Source: Igneacidithiobacillus sp041146875
GTDB taxonomy: Bacteria; Pseudomonadota; Gammaproteobacteria; Acidithiobacillales; Acidithiobacillaceae
Assembly: GCF_041146875.1 (NCBI RefSeq)
Contig: NZ_JBFRXP010000001.1
Coordinates: forward strand, 62,001 to 126,000
Length of the DNA: 64,000 nucleotides
Reading direction: 5' to 3'
The notes under the pieces are model-generated. The model was not told the origin of the DNA. It worked only from the letters and a program-made list of their open reading frames with translations, and made no database searches. A program made the translations under genes and the position numbers. The number at the start of each line of letters is the position of its first letter. Position 1 is the stretch's first letter. Shown here in pieces: positions 1-10,045 of the stretch.

Positions 1-160
1 GCACTCGCTCGAAGGGGAAGCATGATCAGTGCCACAGATGTGAATTAATTTTATTACGTAAAAACAAAAAGATGAATTTTTCAGCGTGAGGATAATTGTT
101 TCATCCGTGCTCCCCTGAAACGGTCCGCGCTGCGGGCGCAACACTGATAGGAATCATTTT

Positions 161-3004
161 TTGCCGTTTGATGAAGCCCACTTCAACTTGGCTGCTGGTG
201 AGATTTGGACATTTTTCCGTAGATTCGCTATAAACAGCATGGGTTCTATTGATAAAGATGTTTTCATGCAAAACGCCGAGCCTGGATCAATGCTGGGGAA
301 TGCTGACGCACGCTCGGCCACGGTTTATACCGGAAGATGGCTGTGGGTAGCGTGGTTAACCGTCTCTCTGCTCATCTTCTTTGCTTGGGTGATCCTCGCC
401 GGCATCACGTGGAATAGCATCAAGGCACGTCAAAATGAAAGTCTGCAAGAAAATGCCATTGCGCTAGCGCGTACCACGGAGCTGCAACTGTCTGGCATGC
501 AAGCCAGTTTGTCTCTGCTCGCAATCCAGCTTTCCGAGTCGAAAATTGCGATACAACCGTCTCTGTTGCATCTAACTCATCTGGCGCCAATCAGCACTAT
601 CGGCATATTCACACCAACGCAGGTCTGGGTGGAGGGAGCGGAACCAGCGTTTTTGCGTCATGTTTGGGACATGGTGAGCTTGTCGCAATACCACATGTGG
701 AACCCCGCGCAGGTGGCGGCGATACAGCACTGCATTCACGGTCATGGATTTTGCGTTGGTCCCCTGCTGCGTAATCCAGCCGAGGCGCAGGCATCTTCTT
801 CCTGGGGGTTTCCTGTATTTCAACCGTTATCAGGGCGCGACAATAGAAATTCTTTTGTGATTGCGTGGGTTCCCCTCGCCGACGGGCTTTTCCCCGCTTG
901 GTCGGGCCTTAACGTCGTGCACCAAGGGGCCTCTTTTCTGTTGCGCTCGGATGGCATGTTGTTGAGCCGATATCCGTATTCTCCGCGGGTAGACTATGCA
1001 ACAGCGCAGACCGGGACGGTGGTGAAACATTGGCTTCTTGGGGCCGTGCCGGTGACGCAGGCATTTTCTGGTTACAGCTCTGCGGCGCATGCCTGGCGCT
1101 TATGCGCGGCTCGGCCCATTGCTGAATATCATCTCGTTGCCGGGCAATGTATTGGGCGCTCTGGCCTCGCCGCAAACTGGTGGAAACAGATGCACTGGCC
1201 CACCTGGGGGGCCGCGCTGTTATTGCTCCTAAGTGCTTTTATATATCGCTATCTTGCGCGGCTGAATCGCTCTCGAGAGCTAGAGCGCGCGACAGCAGAG
1301 AAGGAGATCTGGGAGGCCAAAGAGCATGCGGAAGTGACGCTGTACTCGATAGGCGATGGCGTCATTAGTACCGACTGCAGTGCTTTGGTGACCAATATGA
1401 ACCCGGTGGCGGAGGCCCTCACTGGTTGGACCTTGGCTGAGGCATATGGCAAGCCTCTCACGCAAGTCTTCAACATTGTCGGCGAAGCCGATGGTCGTCC
1501 CGTAGCCAATCCGGCGGAACGTGCGCTGCGCGAAGGGAGGATCGTTGGTCTCGCCAATCATACGGTATTGATTGATCGTTATGGTCAACGAAGAAGTATC
1601 GAAGACTCAGCCGCTCCTATTCGTGATCAGCGCAATGTTGTATCGGGTTCGGTACTCGTATTTCACGATGTTACTGAGAAACATGATCTTCTGACCCGCC
1701 TGTCCTATCAAGCCACGCATGATCTGCTCACTGGGCTTCCCAATCGGGTGCTCTTTCAGGAGCACTTGGGGCAGGCCATGCGCAGAGCGAAGCGACATGA
1801 CACCCTGCTGATCGTCGGTTTTTTAGACTTGGATGACTTTAAAATGGTGAATGATCGCTTGGGGCACGCTGCTGGCGATAATTTGTTGGTGCATGTCGCA
1901 CGTTGCTTCCGTGAAGAACTGCGCGACGAAGATATGTTATGTCGCTTTGGCGGCGATGAGTTCGCCTTTTTCGTGAACGATATTCGCAATGTCACTGAAG
2001 TGGAGCAACTTGCGCGCCGGATATTGAAGATGATCAGCCTTCCCGTAGAGGTACGAGGTGAGCAACTTACGACGCGGGCTAGCCTTGGTATGACGGTTTA
2101 TCCGATAGATTACGCAGAATCTTGTGATGACCTGGTACGACATGCCGATTTGGCCCTTTACGCCAGCAAGGGGCGCGGAGGCAACACGTTGTCGATCTTT
2201 GCTAGCGATATGGAAGAGCGACAAAGCAAGCAGCTCGAGAGCCTGCGGCTAATGGAACAGGCCTTGATCAAAGGTTACTTGCAACTGTATTTTCAACCTA
2301 TCGTGCACCCAACGAACGGATTGGTAGGTGCCGAGGCATTGTTGCGTATGCAAGATCCGCATCGTGGCCTGCTCGGGCCAAGCGCATTCAGCCAAGCCCT
2401 CGATCACCCGCAATTGGCCCAGCGCGTGGGGCGCCTCGTTCTCCATCGTGCGCTGGAGCAGATGCAGCAATGGGCATCGCGTGGATTTTATCCAAAAATT
2501 TCTATTAACATCAGCGCGCAATACTTATTAGACCCGAAATTTCTCGAAGACCTGGAAACTGCACTGGAGGAGTATGGCGATGTTTTGCGCCAGAACCTCG
2601 TATTAGAGATTACGGAAACTGCGCCAATGTTGGATTTTGAGCGTGCTCGTGAGACGTTGATCAGATGCCAAGCATTGGGTTGTAAGTTGGCCTTGGATGA
2701 TTTCGGTACAGGGAATGCTTCTCTAAGTTATCTACAGAAACTTCCAGTCAGCTCGCTAAAGATTGATCAGAGTTTTATCCGCGACATCTTGTCTGACCCG
2801 AAAGACTACGCAATCGTTTCTGGAATCGCCTATGTTGGAGAAATGTTGAATTTGCAAGTAGTCGCCGAGGGCGTTGAAACTGTAGAGCAGATAAAGGCGC
2901 TACATCAGCTTCGCTGCTCCATCTATCAGGGGTATTACTTTTCCCGGCCAATGCCCGCAGAAGAGTTGGAAAACTGGAAGTGCCCGAGCAATTTTCTTGA
3001 CTAG
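161..3004 (+). CDS. Membrane-bound PAS-GGDEF-EAL cyclic-di-GMP signalling protein
   Basis: Inner-membrane protein predicted to make and/or degrade cyclic di-GMP. Two hydrophobic segments, at about residues 60-85 and 346-364, enclose a periplasmic sensor of roughly 260 residues that I cannot assign to a family. A PAS-like domain (about 390-510) and a GGDEF domain follow. The GGDEF motif is intact at residues 597-601, with an RxxD inhibitory site (RDED) five residues before it. The EAL domain has EAL at about 725-727, then EITE, DDFGTG and VAEGVE motifs. Both catalytic signatures look complete, so the protein could be bifunctional. The longest frame starts at TTG 161 after an AGGA-like site; ATG 239 or 266 would shorten it by 26 or 35 residues. 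It stands alone and converges with the efflux operon 13 bp downstream. The ligand is unknown. Confidence 0.9.
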   Translation: MPFDEAHFNLAAGEIWTFFRRFAINSMGSIDKDVFMQNAEPGSMLGNADARSATVYTGRWLWVAWLTVSLLIFFAWVILAGITWNSIKARQNESLQENAIALARTTELQLSGMQASLSLLAIQLSESKIAIQPSLLHLTHLAPISTIGIFTPTQVWVEGAEPAFLRHVWDMVSLSQYHMWNPAQVAAIQHCIHGHGFCVGPLLRNPAEAQASSSWGFPVFQPLSGRDNRNSFVIAWVPLADGLFPAWSGLNVVHQGASFLLRSDGMLLSRYPYSPRVDYATAQTGTVVKHWLLGAVPVTQAFSGYSSAAHAWRLCAARPIAEYHLVAGQCIGRSGLAANWWKQMHWPTWGAALLLLLSAFIYRYLARLNRSRELERATAEKEIWEAKEHAEVTLYSIGDGVISTDCSALVTNMNPVAEALTGWTLAEAYGKPLTQVFNIVGEADGRPVANPAERALREGRIVGLANHTVLIDRYGQRRSIEDSAAPIRDQRNVVSGSVLVFHDVTEKHDLLTRLSYQATHDLLTGLPNRVLFQEHLGQAMRRAKRHDTLLIVGFLDLDDFKMVNDRLGHAAGDNLLVHVARCFREELRDEDMLCRFGGDEFAFFVNDIRNVTEVEQLARRILKMISLPVEVRGEQLTTRASLGMTVYPIDYAESCDDLVRHADLALYASKGRGGNTLSIFASDMEERQSKQLESLRLMEQALIKGYLQLYFQPIVHPTNGLVGAEALLRMQDPHRGLLGPSAFSQALDHPQLAQRVGRLVLHRALEQMQQWASRGFYPKISINISAQYLLDPKFLEDLETALEEYGDVLRQNLVLEITETAPMLDFERARETLIRCQALGCKLALDDFGTGNASLSYLQKLPVSSLKIDQSFIRDILSDPKDYAIVSGIAYVGEMLNLQVVAEGVETVEQIKALHQLRCSIYQGYYFSRPMPAEELENWKCPSNFLD

Positions 3005-3017
3005 ATAGGCTGCAAAA

Positions 3018-6000
3018 TTAGTTGACGGCCTGGTTACGGTTTGCTGCTGGCCGTTGTCTCCCCCAACGGTCAAACCATAAATAAAATGCCGGGGTAATGT
3101 AAAGCGTTAAAAACTGAGAAAAAATGAGCCCACCGACTACCGCGACGCCAAGTGGCACACGGCTGTTGGCGCCAGCGCCAAAGCCAATGGCAATCGGCAA
3201 AACCCCCAAGATGGCGGCAAAGGTGGTCATCATGATCGGCCGGTAGCGGATACGGCAGGCATCGAGGATGGCTTCTTGTGCCGACGCACCTTCACGTCGG
3301 CGGCTGACGGCAAAATCCACCAGAATGATGCCGTTTTTCTTCACCAATCCAAGCAACATGATGATGCCTATAAAGCTATACAGGTCCAACGGTAGGCCAA
3401 AAATCCATAACGAAAATAGTGCGCCAAAGGCAGCCAAGGGGAGGGCAGTGAGGATGGTGAGAGGGTGCAAAAAATGCTCGTAGAGAATGGCGAGCACCAC
3501 ATAAATCAGCAGTATCGTTGCGAGCAGCAAGAACGGTAGGCTTTTGAATGAAGACTGGAATTGCCGCGCATTTCCACCAAATTCGCCAACAATCCCGGCA
3601 GGCAATACATTTTTCGCAGTGCTCTGAATGCTGGGCAGCACGCTGCCCAAGGTCGCGCCCGGCGTGAGGTTAAAAGAAATGGTGGTGGAGGGCTGGCCAT
3701 TATGTTGCATCAGGTTTTCAGGCGCGGCGCTATAGCGGAATCCAGCCACTGCAGACAGTGGTACCAGCGCGCCACCGCTACCCGGTACACTGAGCGTGGA
3801 CAACGCGTTGATGTCTTGCTGATATTGAGGCTGTAACTCCATGATCACTTCGTACTGATCGCTCGCCCCATAGATGGTGCCCACCTCTTGTCCGCCGAAG
3901 GCCAGACCCAAGGTCTTTTCGATGGCTGCCGGCGTGACCCCGAGGGCGGTGGCGCGGGCGCGATGAATCTGGATGCTGATTTGCGGGCTGTCATTCTGCA
4001 GGCTACTGTTTACATCCCGCAGTTGCGGAATTTGCCGCATTGCTGCCGTCATTTTGCGCGTTGCGTCATGTAACTCTGACCAGCTACCACCCACCAGTTC
4101 ATAGATAACGCTACCGTTGCCGCTGGCCGTACCAGAATGCCCGCTTTGCGGCCCCTGGTAGACGATCTGCACGTTGTGAAAGGGCTTGCTGGCGCGGTTC
4201 AATGCGCTAATGATCTCCGCGGTTTGTGGCGCATAGCCATTTTTGATGTGAATGAACATATGCCCGGTACTGCGGTTGCCAAAGCCCCCGGGCCCCTGTC
4301 CCACCGAAGAAACCACCGATTGGATTTTGTCATTCGCCTTCACTGCACGGGCAATACGCCCCTGCTCCTCTACGATCTCGGAGAAGGTCATGTTGGATGG
4401 ATATTCGATATTGCCATTGATGAAGCCGGCATTCTGCGAGGGCAGGAAGGCCTTGTGCACCAGAGTCGCCATGCCCAGGCTGCCGAGCAGAAAGACGAAG
4501 GCCAGCAGCAGCATCCAGTTGCGGTGTCGCAGAGCGACTTCCAGGCTGGCGACATAGCCATCGCGACTGCGTTTGAAAACACGCTGAAACCAGCCGTTCT
4601 CCGGTAAATGATCGGGGTCGTATACACCCGCCAATGCGTGCGCATGATTGGGCTTGAGATAGCGGCTGCAGAGCATGGGTGTGACAGTGAGCGCAACGGC
4701 ACCGGAAATCAGGATCACCATGGCGATACTGACGCCAAAGTCGGCAAACAGATGGCCCACAAAGCCGCCCAAAAAGATCAGAGGTAGGAAGATGATGGCG
4801 AGTGATACGGTCATGGAAAGCACGGTAAAACTGATTTCCTTACTGCCATTCAAAGCTGCCGTGATGCCGGTTTCACCGCGATCGATATGGCGATTGATGT
4901 TTTCCAGCATGACCACGGCATCGTCTACCACAAAGCCCACGGCCAGGGTCAGCGCGAGCAGGGTCAGGGTATTCAGGCTAAACCCAAGCAAGCGCATCCC
5001 GAGAAAGCTGCCAAGCAGCGACAAAGGAATCGCTGCAGCACCAATAAGCGTGGCGGAAGGACGGCGCAGAAACAACCACATCACCCCCGCAACCAGCAAG
5101 GACGCTATCAACAGGGTGAGCAAGACCTCCTGTATGGCGGCACGCACATAGTCGGCCAGGTCAAATACGGGCGCCAGTTTTACCCCCCCAGGCATCTGCG
5201 CCTGCAGCTTGGGCAGCAGGGCGCGGATCTTGTCCGAGATCGCTACGGTGTTGCTACCCGGTTGCCGCACCACGGCCAGGACGATGCCCGGTGTTTTGTT
5301 GATCCAGGTCTCCTGCTGATTGTACTGGGTGCTGTTGCTCGCCTTGCCCACGGCATCCAGCGGTACCGCCTGACCACCGGCATAGGCAAGGACCAGATGA
5401 TTGAAGGCCGCAGCATCGTGTAACTGCCCATGTACGCGGGTCGCGAAAGCCTGCGGGCCGGTATCGAGAGTGCCGCCGGGTAAATTGACGTTGGCGTTAC
5501 CGATCGCGCTTTGCACCGCCTGCAGGCTCAGGCCACGGGCGGAGAGGGCGTAGGGGTTCAGGTAGATGCGCACAGCATAGGTCTGAGCGCCGTAGATTTG
5601 CACATTGGAGACCCCGGCAATACCGGACAGCGCTGTCGCCACCTTGGTCTGTGCGTATTTATCCAGGGTATATAGCGGCATGTTGCGCGCCGACATACCC
5701 AGATAAAAAATTGGCTGCGCCGAGGGGTTGAGCTGCCGTACCGTGGGTGGCTGCGGCATGCTGGGGGGCAGTAAATGCTGCGCTTGCGCTACGGCGTTGG
5801 ATACTTCCTGGGTAGCCCCGAGTACGGAGGTACTGAGGTTGAACTGCAGGGTAATCTGCACCACCCCGCTCTCGCTCACTGCACTCATCGAGTTGATGCC
5901 GGGAATGCTGGCAAATTGTCGCTCCAGCGGCGTTGCCACGGCACTGGCCATGGTTTTGGGGCTGGCGCCGGGCAGCTGTGCCGTCACCATCACCATCGGA

Positions 6001-6125
6001 AAACTGACGTTGGGCAATAGCGCGGTGGGCAGTTGGAGGTACGCCACCAAGCCGAGCACGGCAAGCGCCAGGGCGATTACCGTGGTGGCTACCGGGCGAC
6101 GAATGAACGGAGCGGAAAGGTTCAT
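3018..6125 (-). CDS. RND-type multidrug efflux permease (AcrB/MdtB-MdtC-like)
   Basis: Inner-membrane proton-driven drug exporter of the hydrophobe/amphiphile RND family; 1,035 residues is the normal length. The N-terminus (MNLSAPFIRRPVATTV) is typical. The proton-relay aspartates are present in VGFVVDDAVVMLEN in transmembrane segment 4, and the relay lysine region LVKKNGIILVDFA is in segment 10. Two large periplasmic loops interrupt the two six-helix halves as expected. It is the last gene of a three-gene minus-strand operon: its start overlaps the adaptor stop by 4 bp (ATGA), and the adaptor in turn overlaps the outer-membrane gene. Sequence style is closer to MdtB/MdtC than to AcrB, but only one permease gene is present, so a homotrimer is expected. 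Substrates cannot be told from sequence. Confidence 0.95.
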   Translation of the reverse strand: MNLSAPFIRRPVATTVIALALAVLGLVAYLQLPTALLPNVSFPMVMVTAQLPGASPKTMASAVATPLERQFASIPGINSMSAVSESGVVQITLQFNLSTSVLGATQEVSNAVAQAQHLLPPSMPQPPTVRQLNPSAQPIFYLGMSARNMPLYTLDKYAQTKVATALSGIAGVSNVQIYGAQTYAVRIYLNPYALSARGLSLQAVQSAIGNANVNLPGGTLDTGPQAFATRVHGQLHDAAAFNHLVLAYAGGQAVPLDAVGKASNSTQYNQQETWINKTPGIVLAVVRQPGSNTVAISDKIRALLPKLQAQMPGGVKLAPVFDLADYVRAAIQEVLLTLLIASLLVAGVMWLFLRRPSATLIGAAAIPLSLLGSFLGMRLLGFSLNTLTLLALTLAVGFVVDDAVVMLENINRHIDRGETGITAALNGSKEISFTVLSMTVSLAIIFLPLIFLGGFVGHLFADFGVSIAMVILISGAVALTVTPMLCSRYLKPNHAHALAGVYDPDHLPENGWFQRVFKRSRDGYVASLEVALRHRNWMLLLAFVFLLGSLGMATLVHKAFLPSQNAGFINGNIEYPSNMTFSEIVEEQGRIARAVKANDKIQSVVSSVGQGPGGFGNRSTGHMFIHIKNGYAPQTAEIISALNRASKPFHNVQIVYQGPQSGHSGTASGNGSVIYELVGGSWSELHDATRKMTAAMRQIPQLRDVNSSLQNDSPQISIQIHRARATALGVTPAAIEKTLGLAFGGQEVGTIYGASDQYEVIMELQPQYQQDINALSTLSVPGSGGALVPLSAVAGFRYSAAPENLMQHNGQPSTTISFNLTPGATLGSVLPSIQSTAKNVLPAGIVGEFGGNARQFQSSFKSLPFLLLATILLIYVVLAILYEHFLHPLTILTALPLAAFGALFSLWIFGLPLDLYSFIGIIMLLGLVKKNGIILVDFAVSRRREGASAQEAILDACRIRYRPIMMTTFAAILGVLPIAIGFGAGANSRVPLGVAVVGGLIFSQFLTLYITPAFYLWFDRWGRQRPAANRNQAVN

Positions 6126-7216
6126 TGCGTGCTATTGGCCTTGACCGCCATGCCAGGGTGCAACCTTGCCGGCGCGCCCACTACGATCTGCTCGCCAAGC
6201 AGTCCCTTGGCGCCAACCGCCACCCGATTCCCATCCTGGCCGAGAAACTCTACCGGCTGCATCTGCGCCTTGCCCTTCACGATGTGGTAGACGTAGGGGC
6301 CGGAAACGCCTTGTTGCAAAGCCGTGGCGGGAATCACGGCAACATCGCGCAGGGTCTTGGCGGTATACTCGATTTGTAGATACTCCCCCGGCCACAGGCG
6401 CTGGTCCTGATTGGCTACCGTCGCCCGCGCCGTGACCGTGGCCGAGGCAGTATTGACGGTATTATCAATGGCAGTAAGCAGGCCAGTGGCAAGGATTTTT
6501 TGATGGTTCTCATCCCAGATCTGCACCTTGCCAGCGCCTGCCGCTAACGCCTGCCGCAAATCTCCTAGGTATTTCTCCGGCAGGCTGAATTGCACATGCA
6601 TCGGTTGCGTCTGTTGGATGGTGAGGAGCTGCGTAGTATTGGCGGTGACCAGATTGCCCGAGCGCATTTGCAAGAGGCCGACAACGCCGCTGATGGGGGC
6701 GCGTATCTGCGTATGCCGCAGATTGATTTGCGCTGCTTGCAGGGCGGCGCGGTCGGCGGCAATGGCGGCCGCAGCGCTTTGCTGTTGGGATTGCGATTGT
6801 TCGAAGGTCTGCCGGGTAACGTAATCCTTCTTGAGCAGCGGTTGATAGGCATTTACCTGCTGGCGATCGTAGCGTTCTTGCGCTTGCTCGCCTTGCAAGT
6901 TGGCCTGGTCCTGCGCTACCTGTGCCGCTGCTGTTGCCGGATCGATGACAAAGAGTAATTGCCCTTTTTGTACTTGCTGGCCAGAACGGATGGCAACTTT
7001 CTGCAATATACCGCTCACTTGCGGCACGATGGTGACGGAGTGCGAGGCCATGGCCTGCCCCAAGGTTTGCACTCGCAACGGTAAATCGCCACGCTGTACC
7101 ACCGTGCTGCTTACCGCCAAGGGTGGCGGCTGGCGTTTCGTCTGATGCCCGCAGCCAGCCAATGTCAGGCTAAGAGTCGCAAAAAACAGAATGTTGATTA
7201 CTGCACGCATAGTCAT
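6122..7216 (-). CDS. RND efflux periplasmic adaptor (membrane fusion) lipoprotein
   Basis: Adaptor linking the RND pump to its outer-membrane channel. The N-terminus is a lipoprotein signal with lipobox LAGC, so Cys22 should be acylated and anchored in the inner membrane. A lipoyl/barrel-sandwich half-motif (VSGILQKVAIRSGQQVQKGQ) is followed by an alpha-hairpin rich in Gln and Ala, a second lipoyl half (RAPISGVVGLLQMRSGNLV) and beta-barrel and membrane-proximal domains. Length 364 matches MdtA/AcrA-type proteins. It overlaps the permease by 4 bp and the TolC-like gene by 4 bp, so translation is probably coupled. Confidence 0.94.
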   Translation of the reverse strand: MTMRAVINILFFATLSLTLAGCGHQTKRQPPPLAVSSTVVQRGDLPLRVQTLGQAMASHSVTIVPQVSGILQKVAIRSGQQVQKGQLLFVIDPATAAAQVAQDQANLQGEQAQERYDRQQVNAYQPLLKKDYVTRQTFEQSQSQQQSAAAAIAADRAALQAAQINLRHTQIRAPISGVVGLLQMRSGNLVTANTTQLLTIQQTQPMHVQFSLPEKYLGDLRQALAAGAGKVQIWDENHQKILATGLLTAIDNTVNTASATVTARATVANQDQRLWPGEYLQIEYTAKTLRDVAVIPATALQQGVSGPYVYHIVKGKAQMQPVEFLGQDGNRVAVGAKGLLGEQIVVGAPARLHPGMAVKANSTQ

Positions 7217-8742
7217 CCTTTGGACTCCGCGCCGAGGGCCGAAAGTTCCACCCCTTTCTCGGGCAGCCCAATCATTCCCAAGGCATTGGCAAGATTGGCA
7301 AGTTGCGTATAGGCTGTGGTGATGTTCTGGATGCGCGTTTGCTCGGCGGTGGTGAGGGTGGCCTGGGCAGACAACAGGTCGAGCATGGTCGCCAAACCGA
7401 CCTGATACTGGGCACGGATGGCCGCAAGGGACGCTTTAGCGCTTTCTACCGCGATTTGCGAGGCCCGCGCTGCAGCTCTTGCGCCCATCACCGTCTGATA
7501 ATCCTGTGCCACGGTCAGGGCGATGCTCTGCGCCTCCTCGCTCAGGCTCGCCTGGGCGCTGCGCTCTTGGTGTTGTGCTTCCTGAATAGCGTAATTCTGT
7601 TGAAAACCAGTGAACAGCGGTACCTTGAGGGTAAAGCCAATGGCCCAGTTTTCCGAAGGTTGCAAGCCGTTCTGAAAGCGCTTTCCGCCACTCACCGACA
7701 ATCCTAGGCTCGGCAATCCCTGCGCCTCATCTTCGCGCACGCTGGCGCGGGCGGCGAGAATGCGCGCTGCAGCCTCCTGCACCAGCGGGTTGGAATGCAC
7801 CGCCCGCTGCACCAGGGAAAGCATAGAAGGGGTAATGCTCGGCGGCAGACGCTGGGTGTCTAACGGTACTAAGGGGATGGAATTGTTCGGCGGCAGACCA
7901 CAGCTCTCGGCCAGTGCCGATTGATCCGAGCGCAAGGTGGCCTGGGCGGAGAGCAATTGCGCGACGGCCTGCGCTAAAGCCGATTTTGCCTGCAATACAT
8001 CGGCAATCGTCGCCATGCCGGATTTTTGCTTGAGCTGTGCGGCATCAAGATTGGCACGATCTTCGCGCACGGTTTGTCGGTAGGAATGCACCAGCGCCTC
8101 TTCGCCGATGACCTGATAATAGTTTTGCGTTACGGTCAGCGCGACCTGATTCAACGCTTGGTTGTTTTCAAAACCCGATAGATAGAGTTGCGCCAAGGCA
8201 TTGTCGTGTTGCGCGGCGCGCAGGCCAAATTCAAACAAGACCCAGGTAAGACTCAGGCTCTCCGAGCTGCTGTTCAATACCGGAATACTGAACCCAGCCG
8301 TGGTGTTGCTTTGTGACCGAACCGCATTGGCGGAAAGCGAGAGGCTTGGAAGAAACGCAGCATCGGCCACGCCCACGCCCGTCGCAGAAGCGCGTAAGTT
8401 CTCCCAGGCAACCCGCGTTTGTGGATTATGCGCCAGTGCGTAGGCGGTGAGGGCGGCCAAACTTTGCGGTTTATGGATGGCTCGTTGTCGGGGTAGCTGT
8501 GCCTGTGGAAGATGCTGTGGCGCACCCTGCCAGGTCTTGCCCAAGCCCTCCGGGGTAAATCCCTGCGTGTCAAAGGGATCGTGCCAGAGAAGATCGAGAG
8601 GTGCGGCAAGCGCCGTGTCCCATAGCAGGAAGAGCAGCAAAGGGGCAAGTCTGCACAGCAGTCGCCAGGGCAAGACCGAGGTTTTGCGCGAGCTTTGCGA
8701 CAAGGCGATTCCAGAAGCGGCAAGTTTTCGCGACTCTAGCAT
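7213..8742 (-). CDS. TolC/NodT-type outer-membrane efflux channel
   Basis: First gene of the efflux operon; forms the outer-membrane duct for the pump. It has two OEP repeats rich in Ala, Gln and Leu, with internal duplication visible around NPQTRVAWENL and NPLVQEAAARIL. A hydrophobic segment ending near ALAAPLDLLW, about residue 47, looks like a Sec signal peptide. The reading frame begins about 25 residues before the basic n-region, so the true start may lie further in, for example the TTG codon of VLPWRLL. No clear Shine-Dalgarno separates these options. Length 509 is slightly long for the family, which fits an over-extended N-terminus. Confidence 0.92.
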   Translation of the reverse strand: MLESRKLAASGIALSQSSRKTSVLPWRLLCRLAPLLLFLLWDTALAAPLDLLWHDPFDTQGFTPEGLGKTWQGAPQHLPQAQLPRQRAIHKPQSLAALTAYALAHNPQTRVAWENLRASATGVGVADAAFLPSLSLSANAVRSQSNTTAGFSIPVLNSSSESLSLTWVLFEFGLRAAQHDNALAQLYLSGFENNQALNQVALTVTQNYYQVIGEEALVHSYRQTVREDRANLDAAQLKQKSGMATIADVLQAKSALAQAVAQLLSAQATLRSDQSALAESCGLPPNNSIPLVPLDTQRLPPSITPSMLSLVQRAVHSNPLVQEAAARILAARASVREDEAQGLPSLGLSVSGGKRFQNGLQPSENWAIGFTLKVPLFTGFQQNYAIQEAQHQERSAQASLSEEAQSIALTVAQDYQTVMGARAAARASQIAVESAKASLAAIRAQYQVGLATMLDLLSAQATLTTAEQTRIQNITTAYTQLANLANALGMIGLPEKGVELSALGAESKG

Positions 8743-8794
8743 AGAGGCGCTGCCGCTGTCACAGCGGTATCAGCAACCCTTGGGGGATAACAAT

Positions 8795-9976
8795 CTACGC
8801 CTCCACGAAGGCGCTGATGCGATCCAAGGCGTGGCGCAGGTGCTCGTCACTGGTGGCGAAGGAGAGGCGCAGATGCCCAGGGCAGCCGAAGGCACTGCCG
8901 GGTACGACGGCAACACCCGCCTCCAGAAGCTGTTCGGCCAAGACGAGGTCCGATTCGACACCCTTCGCCTGCATGACGCCCTGAAAACCGGGAAAGCTGT
9001 AAAATGTGCCATCCGAGGGCAGTACCGTAACGCCGTTCAGGGCACGCAGGCGGTCATAGACGTATTGGTGACGCCGTGCAAAGGCCTGCAGCATGGGGGT
9101 GAGGAGGGTGTCGCCACTATCCAGGGCAAACTGGGCCGCCGCTTGGGCAATAGAGCAGGGGTTGGAAGTGCTCTGCGATTGTATGGTTTCCATGGCAGCG
9201 ATAAGCGCTGCCGGCCCGGCACAATAGCCAATACGCCAGCCGGTCATGGCGTAGGCCTTGGAGACGCCGTTCATGATGATGCAACGCTCCACCAGGTCGG
9301 GGCAGGTATTGGCAATATTTACAAAAGTTGCACCGGCAAAGAGGATCTTCTCATACATATCATCGCTGGCGATTAGCACTTGGGGATGGGCGCGTAAGAC
9401 CTCACCCAGGGCAGTGAGTTCTTCCCGGCTATAGCCCTTTCCCGAGGGATTAGAGGGACTGTTGAGCACCAGCAGGCGCGTGCGCGGCGTGATCGCCGCT
9501 GCCAACTGCCCTGCCGTGATTTTGAACTGTGCGCTAAGGTCGGTATCCAGAATTACCGGCTTGCCTTCGGCCAGTAAGACCATGTCCGGGTACGACACCC
9601 AGTACGGCGCCGGGATGATGACTTCGTCCCCCGGATTGAGCAATGCCTGACAAAGATTGAAGAAACTTTGCTTGCCACCCACCGAGACGAGAATCTCTTT
9701 GGCGCTGTATTCCAGGCCATTGTCGCGCGTGAACTTGGCCGCTACTGCTGCCTTTAGCTCGGGCGTGCCACCTACGGCCGTGTACTTGGTAAAGCCGCGA
9801 TCCAGTGCGGCCTTGGCAGCGTCCTTGATGGGCTCGGGCGTGTCAAAGTCCGGTTCGCCAGCGCCCAGGCTGATGATGTCTTTGCCTTGTCGCTTGAGCT
9901 CTGCCGCGCGGGCGGTAACAGCCAGGGTAGGGGAAGGGCGAACCGTCGTAACGCGACTGGAGAGGCGAATATCCAC
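8795..9976 (-). CDS. PLP-dependent aspartate aminotransferase (class I)
   Basis: Class I/II aminotransferase, most like the AspC/AspAT-Ib group that transfers amino groups between aspartate and 2-oxoglutarate (some members act on prephenate). Visible marks are GAGEPDFDTPEPIKDAA near the N-terminus, the PLP-lysine region GVSKAYAMTGWRIGY, and the C-terminal RLSFATSDEHL carrying the carboxylate-binding Arg. I chose the GTG start at 9976 (VDIRLSSRV, 393 residues) because GAGGAA lies 6 nt before it. The upstream ATG at 10012 adds 12 residues without a ribosome site. It lies 70 bp downstream of the Lon-domain gene on the same strand. Exact substrate is uncertain. Confidence 0.9.
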   Translation of the reverse strand: MDIRLSSRVTTVRPSPTLAVTARAAELKRQGKDIISLGAGEPDFDTPEPIKDAAKAALDRGFTKYTAVGGTPELKAAVAAKFTRDNGLEYSAKEILVSVGGKQSFFNLCQALLNPGDEVIIPAPYWVSYPDMVLLAEGKPVILDTDLSAQFKITAGQLAAAITPRTRLLVLNSPSNPSGKGYSREELTALGEVLRAHPQVLIASDDMYEKILFAGATFVNIANTCPDLVERCIIMNGVSKAYAMTGWRIGYCAGPAALIAAMETIQSQSTSNPCSIAQAAAQFALDSGDTLLTPMLQAFARRHQYVYDRLRALNGVTVLPSDGTFYSFPGFQGVMQAKGVESDLVLAEQLLEAGVAVVPGSAFGCPGHLRLSFATSDEHLRHALDRISAFVEA

Positions 9977-10045
9977 TGCACATTCCTCAATGGGAGCGTA
10001 GAAAAGGGGCAAATTGTAAGCCCTGGGGAGGGAAAAGCAACCGCT

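Noticed and set aside
3268..5423. Several plus-strand frames within the RND permease
   Set aside because: They contain antisense of conserved membrane segments and no ribosome sites.
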